Assembly (NCBI GenBank): GCA_022340585.1 | Contig: JAJDNS010000137.1 | Span: 1 to 36,052 of the forward strand | Source: Acidobacteriota bacterium | Lineage (GTDB): Bacteria > Acidobacteriota > Vicinamibacteria > Fen-336 | Direction: 5' to 3' | DNA: 36,052 nucleotides | The notes under the pieces: model-generated | Told to the model about the DNA's origin: nothing | The model's input: the letters and a program-made list of their open reading frames with translations, nothing else | Databases searched by the model: none | Part shown: positions 1-8,465 of the stretch, one piece after another | How the letters are laid out: every line of letters begins with the position of its first letter | Position numbering within the stretch: position 1 is the stretch's first letter | Program-made: the position numbers and the translations under genes

Positions 1-363
1 CTCCGCTCCCTCGAAGACGACGACGTCGGCCTCGAGCAGCTTCCTCTCGGACATGATCATCCCGGTGACGAGGAAGATCGGCTGAGACTGGCTGTCCTCG
101 GGCCCGAGGATCAAGGCGTCTCCCCCGAGCGAGGCCGCCTCCTCGACCAGCTTCCGGCGCAGGGCGTCGTACCCGTGGAAGACATCGTCACTCCGGGACT
201 CGAGGTGGGCAATGACGGTGTAGGGGCAGTCGGGTGCCTCTTCGAGCACCTCGATCGCCTCCAGGGGGCTGGGCGGGCGGAGACCCTGATCGAGGCGGTG
301 CACGCTGGCGCTCATGCAGCCCGCGGCGAGGACACCCAACAGGGCGACGACGGGGCGTCCCAT
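1..363 (-). CDS. Small putative lipoprotein (C-terminus outside window)
   Basis: Reading leftward from an ATG at 363, 121 codons are visible before the window edge. The first 16 residues form a short hydrophobic signal ending VLAAGC, with C16 as likely lipidated cysteine. The box is not perfect: -3 is Ala and the Leu sits at -4. A strong AGGAGG lies just upstream of the ATG on the same strand. The mature part contains a segment around residues 68-85 with the pattern R-K-L-x-E-E-A-A-x-L-G-G-D-A-L-I. That pattern recalls small lipoprotein domains in which an Ala-rich helix is followed by a G-A/G-D/N-A strand, but I cannot name the family. It is divergent from the symporter at 547. Function unknown; likely membrane-anchored in the periplasm. 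The reading frame is well supported, the function is not. Confidence 0.75.
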   Translation of the reverse strand, partial: MGRPVVALLGVLAAGCMSASVHRLDQGLRPPSPLEAIEVLEEAPDCPYTVIAHLESRSDDVFHGYDALRRKLVEEAASLGGDALILGPEDSQSQPIFLVTGMIMSERKLLEADVVVFEGAE

Positions 364-469
364 GAGTTCCTCCTTACTACTGGAGCATACGACAGCCGAG
401 GCCCCGGTGTTCGGTGGACGGTGGGTCATGAGCCCCAGGGACCGGTCCAAGGGGTTCAAGGCCGGCCCA

Positions 470-497
470 TTGACACCCCGGTCCGCCCGGATAAGCT
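470..497 (+). promoter_or_regulatory. Candidate sigma70-type promoter upstream of the symporter
   Basis: A perfect -35 hexamer TTGACA at 470-475 is followed after 16 bp by TAAGCT (492-497), a poor -10 match of 3 of 6. The element ends about 50 bp before the ATG at 547, in the divergent gap between the lipoprotein and the symporter. The perfect -35 box stands out in very GC-rich surroundings, but the weak -10 makes this only a candidate. Confidence 0.35.
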
Positions 498-546
498 TGC
501 GCGAACGCCGCGCACCACGGGCCCCTCCCGGGCCCCGGAGGACCCA

Positions 547-2349
547 ATGGAGAACGCCATGGATCTGGCGCCGAGCTGGCACCCGATCGACATCACCGTA
601 CTTATCATCTACTTCATCGCGATGATCGGCATCGGGGTGGCGGTGGTCCGTCGCGCCTCCCGCGGGCTCGACTCCTACTTCCTGGCCGGAAACGAGCTGC
701 CCTGGTACGTGCTCGGCGTCTCGAACGCCTCCGCGATGTTCGACATCACCGGGACGATGTGGCTCGTCTACAACATCTTCGTCTACGGCGGGAAGGGGAT
801 CTGGCTGCCCTGGCTGTGGCCCACCTTCAACCAGATCTTCCTGGCCGTCTACCTGGCGAGCTGGATCCGCCGATCCAACGTGCTCACTGGCGCCGAGTGG
901 ATCACCACCCGCTTCGGGGAAGGGCGGGGGGGAGAGCTGAGTCGCATGATCGTCGTCGTCTTCGCCCTGGTGAGCGTCATCGGGTTCATCGCCTACGACT
1001 TCCAGGGCATGGGCAAGTTCACCGCCACCTTCCTGCCCTGGGACTGGTCGCCCAACACCTACGGCATCCTCATCATGGCCATCACCGCCATCTACGTGCT
1101 CCTGGGCGGGATGATCAGCGTCGTCCTCACCGACGTGGCCCAGTTCGTGATCATGGCTATCTGCTCCCTGGCCATCGCCATCATCGCGATGAAGGACGTG
1201 AGCGCCGAGCAGATCGCGGCGGTGGTGCCCGAGGGCTGGGGCAACATCGCCGTCACCTGGAAGATGGGACTCGACTGGTCGGAGCTCATACCCGCCCTCA
1301 CCAACAACCTGAGCAACGACGGCTACTCGATCTTCGGCCTCTTCTTCATGGCCATGCTGTTCAAGGGGGTCCTGATCTCCATCGCCGGGCCCGCTCCCAA
1401 CTACGACATGCAGCGGATCCTCGCGGCCAAGAACCCCCGGGAGGCTTCCTACATGAGCGCGGTGGTCTCCGCCGCCCTCATGCCCCGCTGGTGGATGATC
1501 GCCGGGATCACCGTTCTCGCCCTCCACTACATGAGCCCGACCTTCGCCGGGATGAGCGCCCCCGACTTCGAGATGGTGCTGCCGTGGGTCATCAAGGAGA
1601 AGATCCCGCCGCTGCTCCTGGGCCTCCTCCTGGCCGGGCTCCTCGCCGCCTTCATGTCGACCTTCTCGGCCACGCTGAACGCGGGGGGCGCCTATCTCGT
1701 CAACGACCTGTACAAGCGCTACATCAAGAAGGCCGCCTCGCCCCGCCACTACGTCGCCGTGAGCTGGATCGCCCAGATCGTCATCCTGGCCGTGGGCATC
1801 GTCTTCGGCATGCAGACCGCCTCGATCAACGACATCACCCAGTGGATCGTGAGCGGCCTCTGGGGCGGCTACACCGCCGCCAACGTCCTCAAGTGGCACT
1901 GGTGGCGCCTCAACGGCTTCGGCTACTTCTGGGGGATGCTGGTGGGAATCGGAGCCGCTCTCGTCCTGCCCCAGTTCTTCTCCCACGCCCTGTGGGCGTT
2001 CTTCCCGATCCTTCTCCTCTCCGTGGTCGCGTGCATTCTCGGCAGCCTCCTGAGCGAGCCGGAGTCCGACGACGTGCTGAAGAGCTTCTACAAGACGGTC
2101 CGTCCCTGGGGCTTCTGGGGCCCGATCCAGAAGAAGGTGCAGGAGGAGGACCCGTCCTTCCAGCCCAACCGCCGATTCGGCCGGGACTCGGCCAACGTCG
2201 CCCTGGCCCTCGTCTGGCAGATGACCCTGGTGACGATGCCGCTCTACATGGTCCTCAAGAACTGGAAGGGCATGTGGATCTCGATCCTCCTCTTCGTGGG
2301 CCTGAGCTGGATCCTGAAGAAGACCTGGAAGGACCACATCGAGGACTGA
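547..2349 (+). CDS. Sodium:solute symporter (SSS) family transporter
   Basis: Membrane protein of 600 residues. The ATG at 547 is chosen because GGAGG lies 5 bp upstream and the hydrophobic helices begin about 15 residues later; the open frame reaches further upstream but that part looks non-coding. About 13-14 hydrophobic segments follow, the usual number for SSS carriers. The stretch SRGLDSYFLAGNELPWYVLG near residues 37-56 and the helix with FMSTFSATLNAGGAYLVNDLYKRY are typical of the family, whose members couple Na+ entry to uptake of sugars, amino acids or similar solutes. The C-terminal 80 residues carry a long cytoplasmic loop and two more helices. The substrate cannot be read from sequence. 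Proximity to the rhamnose genes makes a sugar plausible, by position only. The heme A synthase gene starts 7 bp downstream, so the two are probably co-transcribed. Confidence 0.92.
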   Translation: MENAMDLAPSWHPIDITVLIIYFIAMIGIGVAVVRRASRGLDSYFLAGNELPWYVLGVSNASAMFDITGTMWLVYNIFVYGGKGIWLPWLWPTFNQIFLAVYLASWIRRSNVLTGAEWITTRFGEGRGGELSRMIVVVFALVSVIGFIAYDFQGMGKFTATFLPWDWSPNTYGILIMAITAIYVLLGGMISVVLTDVAQFVIMAICSLAIAIIAMKDVSAEQIAAVVPEGWGNIAVTWKMGLDWSELIPALTNNLSNDGYSIFGLFFMAMLFKGVLISIAGPAPNYDMQRILAAKNPREASYMSAVVSAALMPRWWMIAGITVLALHYMSPTFAGMSAPDFEMVLPWVIKEKIPPLLLGLLLAGLLAAFMSTFSATLNAGGAYLVNDLYKRYIKKAASPRHYVAVSWIAQIVILAVGIVFGMQTASINDITQWIVSGLWGGYTAANVLKWHWWRLNGFGYFWGMLVGIGAALVLPQFFSHALWAFFPILLLSVVACILGSLLSEPESDDVLKSFYKTVRPWGFWGPIQKKVQEEDPSFQPNRRFGRDSANVALALVWQMTLVTMPLYMVLKNWKGMWISILLFVGLSWILKKTWKDHIED

Positions 2350-2356
2350 GAATCAA

Positions 2357-3295
2357 ATGAGCTCGCTCGCCCGCTTTGCCTGGCTGACCCTCGGCTGGAA
2401 CGTCGCCGTCATCCTGTGGGGCGCCTTCGTCCGCGCCACCGGGTCCGGCGCCGGGTGCGGGGCCCACTGGCCCCTGTGCAACGGCGAGATACTGCCCCGG
2501 GCCCCGATGGTCGAGACGATGGTGGAGTTCACCCACCGCCTCACGAGCGGCGTGGCCCTCGTCCTGGTGTTCGTCCTGGCCGCCTGGGTCTTTCGGGAGC
2601 GCCCGAAGGGGCACCCGGCCCGGTGGGCGGCGGCGGCCGCGGTCGTCTTCATCCTCGTGGAGGCCGCGGTCGGAGCCGCCCTCGTCCTCTTCGGCCTCGT
2701 GGCCGAGAATGACTCCGTGGCCCGGGCCCTCTTCATGGCCGGGCACCTCGCGAACACCTTCATGCTCCTGGCCGCCCTCGCCCTCACCGCCCATTGGTGC
2801 GGCACCGACGCCCCCTTGCGCAAGGACGCGCTCCGGCGCGACGGCTGGGTCTTCGCCCTCGCCCTCGTGATGCTGGTGGGGGTGGGCAAGAGCGGCGCGG
2901 TCGCCGCCCTGGGCGACACGCTCTACCCCGCCCAGTCTCTCCTGGCGGGGTTGGCCCAGGACCTCTCGACCACGGCGTCTCTCCTCGTCCGCCTGCGGGT
3001 TCTGCACCCCTTCCTCGCCGTGGCCGGGGCCCTCGGCGTCGCCTTTGCCTCGGCTCGGGTGCTGCAGTCGGCGGCCGGGCCCTCGACCCGCCGGTGGGCC
3101 TGGGCCGCGGCGCTGCTCGCGATCGTCCAGATCGGCGTGGGCCTCCTGAACCTGGTCCTCCTCGCCCCGGTGTGGATGCAGATCGTCCACCTGCTCCTGG
3201 CCGACGCCGTCTGGATTGCCCTCGTGCTCCTCGCGGCACGGGCTCTGGCGCTGGCGCCCCCGGGGGCCGCTCCCGATCAGCCGGTCGCCGCCTGA
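2357..3295 (+). CDS. ctaA: COX15/CtaA-family heme A synthase
   Basis: Integral membrane protein of 312 residues that would oxidise heme O to heme A for aa3-type cytochrome oxidases. The N-terminus has the family signature GAFVRATGSGAGCGAHWPLC (residues 22-41) with a cysteine pair C34/C41 in the first extracytoplasmic loop. The four helix histidines expected as heme ligands are visible: H60 (EFTHR, with E57 one turn before), H130 (GHLANT), H217 (LHPFL) and H278 (VHLLLAD). The VALGDTLYP-like motif (AVAALGDTLYP, 181-191) opens the second four-helix half. Eight hydrophobic segments match the known fold. It begins 7 bp after the symporter stop. No other cytochrome oxidase or heme O synthase gene is present, so its pairing with a symporter is unusual. 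The family call is secure; activity is inferred. Confidence 0.9.
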   Translation: MSSLARFAWLTLGWNVAVILWGAFVRATGSGAGCGAHWPLCNGEILPRAPMVETMVEFTHRLTSGVALVLVFVLAAWVFRERPKGHPARWAAAAAVVFILVEAAVGAALVLFGLVAENDSVARALFMAGHLANTFMLLAALALTAHWCGTDAPLRKDALRRDGWVFALALVMLVGVGKSGAVAALGDTLYPAQSLLAGLAQDLSTTASLLVRLRVLHPFLAVAGALGVAFASARVLQSAAGPSTRRWAWAAALLAIVQIGVGLLNLVLLAPVWMQIVHLLLADAVWIALVLLAARALALAPPGAAPDQPVAA

Positions 3296-3605
3296 CCGGG
3301 ACGGACGGCCACGAGCTCCACCGCCGGCTCGCGGGTCCGCCGGGACGACAGGCCTGCCGGTAGTGACTGCGGTCGAGGTCAGAAGATCCTCCCGAGATCG
3401 GAAGCCCCCACCCCTCCCTTGCCCACGAGACCGGTGCCCGTACGGGTCGACTTCTCGTCCCACCGCGACCCCTGCCTGCTACCATGTGGCACAGGGAAAC
3501 GATGATCAGGCCCCTCCAGGCACACTGCAGGGCGACACGCCCCGCCCGCCGGCCTTCGGCATCTCCGGGAGCGAAGGTTCCCACCATCCTGTCGGAAGGA
3601 GAACC
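3296..3605 (+). promoter_or_regulatory. 310-bp intergenic region before the binding-protein gene, with candidate extended -10
   Basis: No convincing coding frame or RNA is visible here. The only promoter-like element is TACCAT at 3480-3485 preceded by TGC, i.e. an extended -10 (TGnTACCAT). The best -35 at 17 bp spacing is a poor GTCCCA. A promoter here would leave an untranslated leader of about 115 nt. The leader ends in a good ribosome site (AAGGAG) just before the ATG at 3606. No obvious terminator with a T-run follows the heme A synthase. Confidence 0.3.
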
Positions 3606-4643
3606 ATGAGAGTCTGTCTGCTCAATCCCGCCAACGACAACGACGCCTTCTTCGGCCGCATGGCTCGTTTCACGAAGGCCGCGGCCCGCTCCCTGGGTGT
3701 GGAGCTCGAGGTGATGGAGTGCGGGGACGCGGAGCAGGCGGCGGATACCGAGCAGATGACTCGAATCGCCCAGGAGCTCGTGAGCCGCCCGTTGCGTCCG
3801 CACTACGCCATCGTCAGCAACACGCGCTTCACCGCTCTCGCCACCGTCCCCCTTCTCGCCTCGGCCGGCATTCGGACCTTCCTCATCACCGAGGGCCTGT
3901 TCTTCGCGGAGCGCCGGGAGCTCGGCGAGCCGGGACAGAAGCACCCGAACTGGATCGGTGAGCTCCTTCCCGACGACGAGCAGGCCGGGGAGCGCCTCGG
4001 TTCGGTCCTCGTCGAGGCGGCCCGGGCCCACGGGAAGGTCGCCGCCGACGGGAAGGTCCACGTGGTCGGCCTCAACGGCACCCAGACCATCGCCTCGGTG
4101 ATGCGCTACAAGGGCCTCAAGGATCTCGCCGCCTCCAGGGACGGTGTCACCCTCAACGAAGTCCTGCCCGCCCTGTGGAGCCACTCCGAGGCCAAGCGCA
4201 TCACTCGCGACCTCATGCAGCGATTCCCGGAGGCCACCGTCATCTGGGCCGCCAACGACACCATGGCCCTGGGCGCGGCCGAGGTGAGCGAAGAGCTCGG
4301 CCGCCACCCCGGGACCGACGTCTTCGTCGGGGGCATCGACTGGGCTCCCTTCGCGTTCGAGAAGATCGAGGAGGGCGTCTTCACCGTTTCCCTCGGGGGT
4401 CACTTCATGGACGGGGCCTGGGCGTTGACGATGCTTCACGACCACCACCACGGTCGCCCGTTCGAGGACACCCGGTCGCGGTCGACCTGGGCGGCCGCCA
4501 CCGCCGAGAACCTGGCAACCTACCGGAGGCTCTACGACGAGACGCGTTGGAGCAGCATCGACTTCACGCGGTTCTCACGGGTCAAGAGACCGGAGCTCGA
4601 GGCCTACGACTTCTCCGTGGACTCCGTCCTGAAGCAGCTCTGA
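3606..4643 (+). CDS. Periplasmic-binding-protein-like sugar-binding protein, no signal peptide
   Basis: 345 residues with the two-lobe fold of type I periplasmic binding proteins and LacI sensor domains. Beta strand 1 starts at residue 2 (MRVCLLNPAND). Lobe 2 shows VHVVGLNGT, VIWAANDTMALGA and DVFVGGIDW, the ligand-hinge motifs of the Peripla_BP_4/LacI group. The ATG at 3606 has AAGGAG 6 bp upstream, and the frame upstream of it encodes no hydrophobic signal. So the protein looks cytoplasmic, unlike ordinary ABC-transporter binding proteins, and no HTH domain or ABC permease is nearby. It is convergent with the rhamnosidase that ends the rhamnose operon, 28 bp away. It could be a cytoplasmic sugar sensor or buffer, or have an unusual secretion route. 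Fold confident; role unknown. Confidence 0.85.
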   Translation: MRVCLLNPANDNDAFFGRMARFTKAAARSLGVELEVMECGDAEQAADTEQMTRIAQELVSRPLRPHYAIVSNTRFTALATVPLLASAGIRTFLITEGLFFAERRELGEPGQKHPNWIGELLPDDEQAGERLGSVLVEAARAHGKVAADGKVHVVGLNGTQTIASVMRYKGLKDLAASRDGVTLNEVLPALWSHSEAKRITRDLMQRFPEATVIWAANDTMALGAAEVSEELGRHPGTDVFVGGIDWAPFAFEKIEEGVFTVSLGGHFMDGAWALTMLHDHHHGRPFEDTRSRSTWAAATAENLATYRRLYDETRWSSIDFTRFSRVKRPELEAYDFSVDSVLKQL

Positions 4644-4649
4644 GCGTCG

Positions 4650-4670
4650 GCCCCACTTCGGTGACGGGGC
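4650..4670. terminator. Candidate bidirectional terminator hairpin between convergent genes
   Basis: GCCCC (4650-4654) and GGGGC (4666-4670) pair around an inner AC-TTCG-GT element, giving a C(TTCG)G tetraloop with a 3-nt bulge on the right side. It fills the 28-bp gap between the ends of the binding-protein gene (+) and the rhamnosidase gene (-). No T-run follows on either side, so rho-independent termination is uncertain. Confidence 0.35.
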
Positions 4671-4671
4671 G

Positions 4672-7422
4672 TCAGGCGCCGGGAATGTCGACGATCACCG
4701 TCTCGCCCGACGGGAGCGCGTAGCGCGACAGCCCCAGCGATCGGATGACCCCCAGGCGCTTCAGCTCCGTCGGAGCACCCGACGGCAGACGCAGCTCGCC
4801 CTCACAATCCGCCGGGAGCGTGAGCCACACCCGGTGCCCCTCGCCTTCGGACTGCGACTGGAAACCGATGGGGCCGAGACCGGTCTGCACCGTCAGCTCG
4901 ACCGCCGGCAGGTCCCCGAGCTGCGGGCGCACGATCACCTTGCGGAAACCCGGCTCGCCGGGACGAATGCCGGCAATGTCCATGACGAGCAGGAACAGCG
5001 GCGACACCGCGGCGTGGCTCCACTCGTCCGTCGTGTCGGGCCGGGGCTCCCAGGTCTCCGCGATCGTGTTGTTCTGGGCGACGGAGGGCAGGACCGCCCA
5101 CCGGTAGCGGAGCTCGCGCAGGACCACGTCGATCCGGCCGTGGTGGGCCAGGGCCTGGAGGCGCCAGTGGGCGTTCGCCGGATAGGACAGGCCCAGCTCC
5201 GCCGACGGCTCGGCGAGGGCGGCAACCGCGTTCTCCGTCTGCCCCCGCGGGCACTGGCCGAAGAGGAGCGCGGTGGCCAGCGAGCGGTCGTCGAGACGCG
5301 CCTCCCTCCCCTCCTCGGTGAACCACGGAAGGTTGGCGACGAACAGGCCGCGGCGCGTGCTCCAGAAGCGCTGGACCGTCGCCGTGAGAAGCGCGTCGGC
5401 GGAGGCACCGAAGTTCGCGGCGTCCCGCGTCTCCCCCACCAGCTCGGCGAGGGGAACGAGCGCATACCTCAGCACCCCGGCGGCGAAGAGGTTGAATGCA
5501 CACTGCTTGTGCCGTTGCTGCTGGAAGGCGTCGTGGTCGATCCAGACCGCGGGGACGCCCCAGCCCTCCACCGGCAGGAGCTTGTCGCTCCCCCGGTGGT
5601 CGAGGAGGTACCGGGCAAACCGGGCGAGCTGCGGATACAGGTCCTGGGCGAGGTACTCGTCGCCGGTCTCCTCGTGGTGGCGCCAGACGTCGTGGATGAA
5701 GCTGACCCCGTGGTCGAGGAGCGGGCCCCACCGGGTCGCCCCGACCTCGCGCTGGGCAATGCGGTTCAGTCGGTCCCAGGCCGGCCAGCAGTCGAGGAAG
5801 TAGCCCTCGGTCGTCTGCCCGAGGGCGAAGGTGCGCTGGAAGCGCCGCGCGAGGTCCCAGTCCCCGCACACGAGGCGGGTGGCGTGGAGCATGTGGCTGC
5901 CGTCGCCGCTGTACTGCTGCCGCTCCCGACCCATGCCGTCGACGATCGTCTCCTGGGCGGCGTTGGTCAGGGTGTTGAACGCCGCCTCGAAGAGGCGCTG
6001 CAGCGGAGGCTCGTCGCACTGGAAGTGGGGGGGTCGCGGCCAGTCGTAGCTGCGGCGCCTCACCCCCACGTCGCGGACGAGCACGGGTCCCGTCGCCTCG
6101 CGGACGTGGATCTGGAGAAAGCGCAACGACTCGTAGTCGAAGGTCTCGAAGCGGTTCACACCTTCGCGGCACACGAAGCGTGACCAGCTGTAGAAGTGGG
6201 TGTCGAGCCAGGGGGGGTTGTCCTCGGAGTGGGACTCCTGGACCATGAGCTCGACCACCGTGCCCGCCGGGGCCTCGATGGTGAAGAACGGGAAGCCCAC
6301 CATCTGCTCGGCGAGCTCGAACAGGGCCCAGACCCCTTCGTCCGGATTCGGCTCGAGCGTCCACGCCCCGTCCCCCGAGGGGAACGCGGCCGCCCTCGCC
6401 TCCAGCTCGAACGATCCGGGCACACGAAACTCGAACCAGTCCCGGGGATCTCGCTTCCACCGGATCCGGCCCGACTGGGCCAGGCGCAGCACCGGCCGGG
6501 CGGTCTCCCGGACCAGGGGAACCTCACGGGTCACCAGCAGCGCGCCGGCGGGGTCGATCCCGCCATCGGAGAGGTACTCGCGGTAGGAGCCGGCCGCGGC
6601 GGGGCGGTTGGCGCTCGCGGGCAGGACCAGCGGCTGGAGCCATCGCTCATCCGGCACGAAGCCGGGCTCGGCCCAGCCCTCGGGACGCAGGCGCGAGTCG
6701 AACTCCTCCTGAAGGGCTCTCAGGTACCAGCGTTTGTACTGTCCGGGAGGGTGGGCCCGGTCGAGGAAGACCTTCCACCGCTCGTCGGAAACGACCTGCT
6801 GGACGGCCCCGTCCGCCTCTTCGATCCGCAGCGCGAACACGAAGCCCGGCTTTCCCCCGCACCACGTACCCTCGCCGTGCCCGTAGAACAGGACCTCGGC
6901 CGCGACCACGTTGAGGCCCGGCTTCAGGTCGGAGGTGAGGTCGACGGGATCCACCTCGAGGAGGCGGGGGTCGCAGGGCGCCGGTCCCCACTGGACCCGC
7001 CGGCCGTTCACCCACAGCCGGTAGCGGCTGTCGGCGGAGACCCAGCCCCGGGCCGAGGCGGGCGCCCCCGCAACCTCGACCTCTCTCCGGAACAGGACGA
7101 AGCTGCTGGCCAGGGTGCGCTCCGAGGGCATCCAGATCCAGCGCGCGGGAGTCAGGTCGACCGCCGCTCCCGGCTCGGGTACCGGCCACCCCTCCTGGGC
7201 GACCGACATCGGTGGAACGCCCCCCGCTGCGGCCTGGGCCACGGACTGCGTGGTCGACGCCGGGGACGCAGCCCCGCCACCCGCCGGACCCCCGGCGACC
7301 GGATGGCCCCCCCGCGCGGCGGCCGGCACGGCCACCGAGGCCGCCACCGAGGCGCCGAGGCGCCTCAGGAAGACGCGCCGCCCCGGCCCGCCATCGTGGG
7401 CCCGGCTCAAGGCGTCCCCCAC
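4672..7422 (-). CDS. Tat-exported GH78-type alpha-L-rhamnosidase
   Basis: About 916 residues. It should cleave terminal alpha-L-rhamnose from glycans or glycosides outside the cytoplasm. Residues 14-20 (GRRVFLR) plus the following Ala-rich stretch form a twin-arginine signal. A beta-rich region (about 85-440, WIWMPSE and RYRLWVNG motifs) precedes an (alpha/alpha)6 domain and a C-terminal beta domain. The GH78 acidic triad is visible as D495, E500 and D507 in DGMGRERQQYSGDG, with spacing 5 and 7 as in the Bacillus RhaB structure as I recall it. E789 in TIAETWE matches the second conserved glutamate. The gene overlaps the end of the sugar-binding-protein gene, so translation is coupled. The start shown is a GTG. 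A TTG at 7410 whose last bases overlap the upstream stop (TTGA) and which follows GGGGGA is a good alternative. Last gene of the rhamnose operon. Confidence 0.9.
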   Translation of the reverse strand: MGDALSRAHDGGPGRRVFLRRLGASVAASVAVPAAARGGHPVAGGPAGGGAASPASTTQSVAQAAAGGVPPMSVAQEGWPVPEPGAAVDLTPARWIWMPSERTLASSFVLFRREVEVAGAPASARGWVSADSRYRLWVNGRRVQWGPAPCDPRLLEVDPVDLTSDLKPGLNVVAAEVLFYGHGEGTWCGGKPGFVFALRIEEADGAVQQVVSDERWKVFLDRAHPPGQYKRWYLRALQEEFDSRLRPEGWAEPGFVPDERWLQPLVLPASANRPAAAGSYREYLSDGGIDPAGALLVTREVPLVRETARPVLRLAQSGRIRWKRDPRDWFEFRVPGSFELEARAAAFPSGDGAWTLEPNPDEGVWALFELAEQMVGFPFFTIEAPAGTVVELMVQESHSEDNPPWLDTHFYSWSRFVCREGVNRFETFDYESLRFLQIHVREATGPVLVRDVGVRRRSYDWPRPPHFQCDEPPLQRLFEAAFNTLTNAAQETIVDGMGRERQQYSGDGSHMLHATRLVCGDWDLARRFQRTFALGQTTEGYFLDCWPAWDRLNRIAQREVGATRWGPLLDHGVSFIHDVWRHHEETGDEYLAQDLYPQLARFARYLLDHRGSDKLLPVEGWGVPAVWIDHDAFQQQRHKQCAFNLFAAGVLRYALVPLAELVGETRDAANFGASADALLTATVQRFWSTRRGLFVANLPWFTEEGREARLDDRSLATALLFGQCPRGQTENAVAALAEPSAELGLSYPANAHWRLQALAHHGRIDVVLRELRYRWAVLPSVAQNNTIAETWEPRPDTTDEWSHAAVSPLFLLVMDIAGIRPGEPGFRKVIVRPQLGDLPAVELTVQTGLGPIGFQSQSEGEGHRVWLTLPADCEGELRLPSGAPTELKRLGVIRSLGLSRYALPSGETVIVDIPGA

Positions 7423-8303
7423 GGCTGAAGGGCGCTCTCCGTGGGGTAGGACTCGGGCTTCAGGACGACCTCACGCGGCGGGACCTCGCCGGTGTCGAGC
7501 CACCGGGCCACCAGCTCGAGCGCGGGACCGGTGTTCGAACGGAGGACCACGGTGGCGGCCAGCGCCCCCTCGTCCACCTGCTTCTGGCCCCCCCCGGGCA
7601 GCCCGTCGCAACCGAGGTAGGGAACGTTCGCCCAGTCCGGGCGGTTCGTGGTGAAGGCCTTCCGCACTCCCAGCGCCATGGAGTCGTTCTGGGCGGCCAC
7701 GAGATCCGGCTGGAAGGCCTCGGCACTCTTGAGACGAAGCCAGGACATCACCGCCTTGTCGCCGCTGGACGCGGACCAGTCGCCGTTGAGCACTCGCAGC
7801 TCGAACCCTTCGCCGAGCACCTCCTGAAACCCCTCGGCGCGTTGGTGGGTGACGGTGGAGTCCACCGGTCCCTGCACGCTCAGCACCCGGCCCCCATCGG
7901 GAAGGAGGTCCCGACACTGCCGGCCCTGGATCCGACCGACCTCGACCTGGTCGCTTCCGACCATCGCCACCGCCACCTTCGGGTGGGCGGCCCTGAGCTC
8001 GTCGACGTAGCCGGGCCGCAGGTTCACCAGGAGCCACCCCATGCCGGCGCGCAGGGCGTTCCGGGCCACGCGCTCGAACGCCTCACCGACCGCCGGCTCG
8101 ACGACGATCGCGGCCGGGCGCTCGGCCTCCGGGGAGTGAATCCCCTTGAAGCACTGCTGGATCTGCACCACCGCGTGGCTGCCGGCAAAGACCACCTCCA
8201 CGTCGAGGCCGAGGCGTTGCCCGGTGTCGCGGGCATCCTCGGCCTGCATGACCTGGAACTCCTGGTCCTCGCTCAGGAGCGAGACCAGCACCTTCTTGCT
8301 CAA
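7407..8303 (-). CDS. LacI/RbsB-like sugar-binding protein without signal peptide, in the rhamnose operon
   Basis: 298 residues from a TTG at 8303, chosen because GGGAGG lies 5 bp upstream; a GTG at 8330 has no ribosome site. The protein opens directly with a beta strand (SKKVLVSLLSEDQEFQ) and has no hydrophobic export signal. The type I periplasmic-binding-protein fold is clear: AAIVVEPAV, VAMVGSDQVEVGRIQG, VLSVQGPVDSTVTHQRAEGF, DLVAAQNDSMALGVRKA and PYLGCDGLPGGG are the usual hinge and ligand-loop motifs. Members of this family normally feed ABC sugar importers, but no permease or ATPase is in the window, and no DNA-binding domain is attached. It sits between rhamnulokinase (162 bp upstream) and the rhamnosidase, which it overlaps. 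A cytoplasmic rhamnose-responsive or rhamnose-binding role is an inference from context. Confidence 0.85.
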   Translation of the reverse strand: MSKKVLVSLLSEDQEFQVMQAEDARDTGQRLGLDVEVVFAGSHAVVQIQQCFKGIHSPEAERPAAIVVEPAVGEAFERVARNALRAGMGWLLVNLRPGYVDELRAAHPKVAVAMVGSDQVEVGRIQGRQCRDLLPDGGRVLSVQGPVDSTVTHQRAEGFQEVLGEGFELRVLNGDWSASSGDKAVMSWLRLKSAEAFQPDLVAAQNDSMALGVRKAFTTNRPDWANVPYLGCDGLPGGGQKQVDEGALAATVVLRSNTGPALELVARWLDTGEVPPREVVLKPESYPTESALQPWGTP

Positions 8304-8465
8304 TTCGACCTCCCGACCGGTGAAACACACGTCGTGCGAATCTGCCCGGGCGCGGCACGGGCGAGGGCCAGTCTAAACCCCTGCATTTCCCCAGTCATCT
8401 GGAATCGCCCGGCCCCGCCGGGTCCCGAGGGTGAGGGGACCGTCCTCGACCGGGGAGCGGCACCT

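Noticed and set aside
8304..8465. Possible small gene or terminator between rhaB and the binding-protein gene
   Set aside because: No frame with a ribosome site; only a weak GGTCCC/GGGACC pairing without a T-run.
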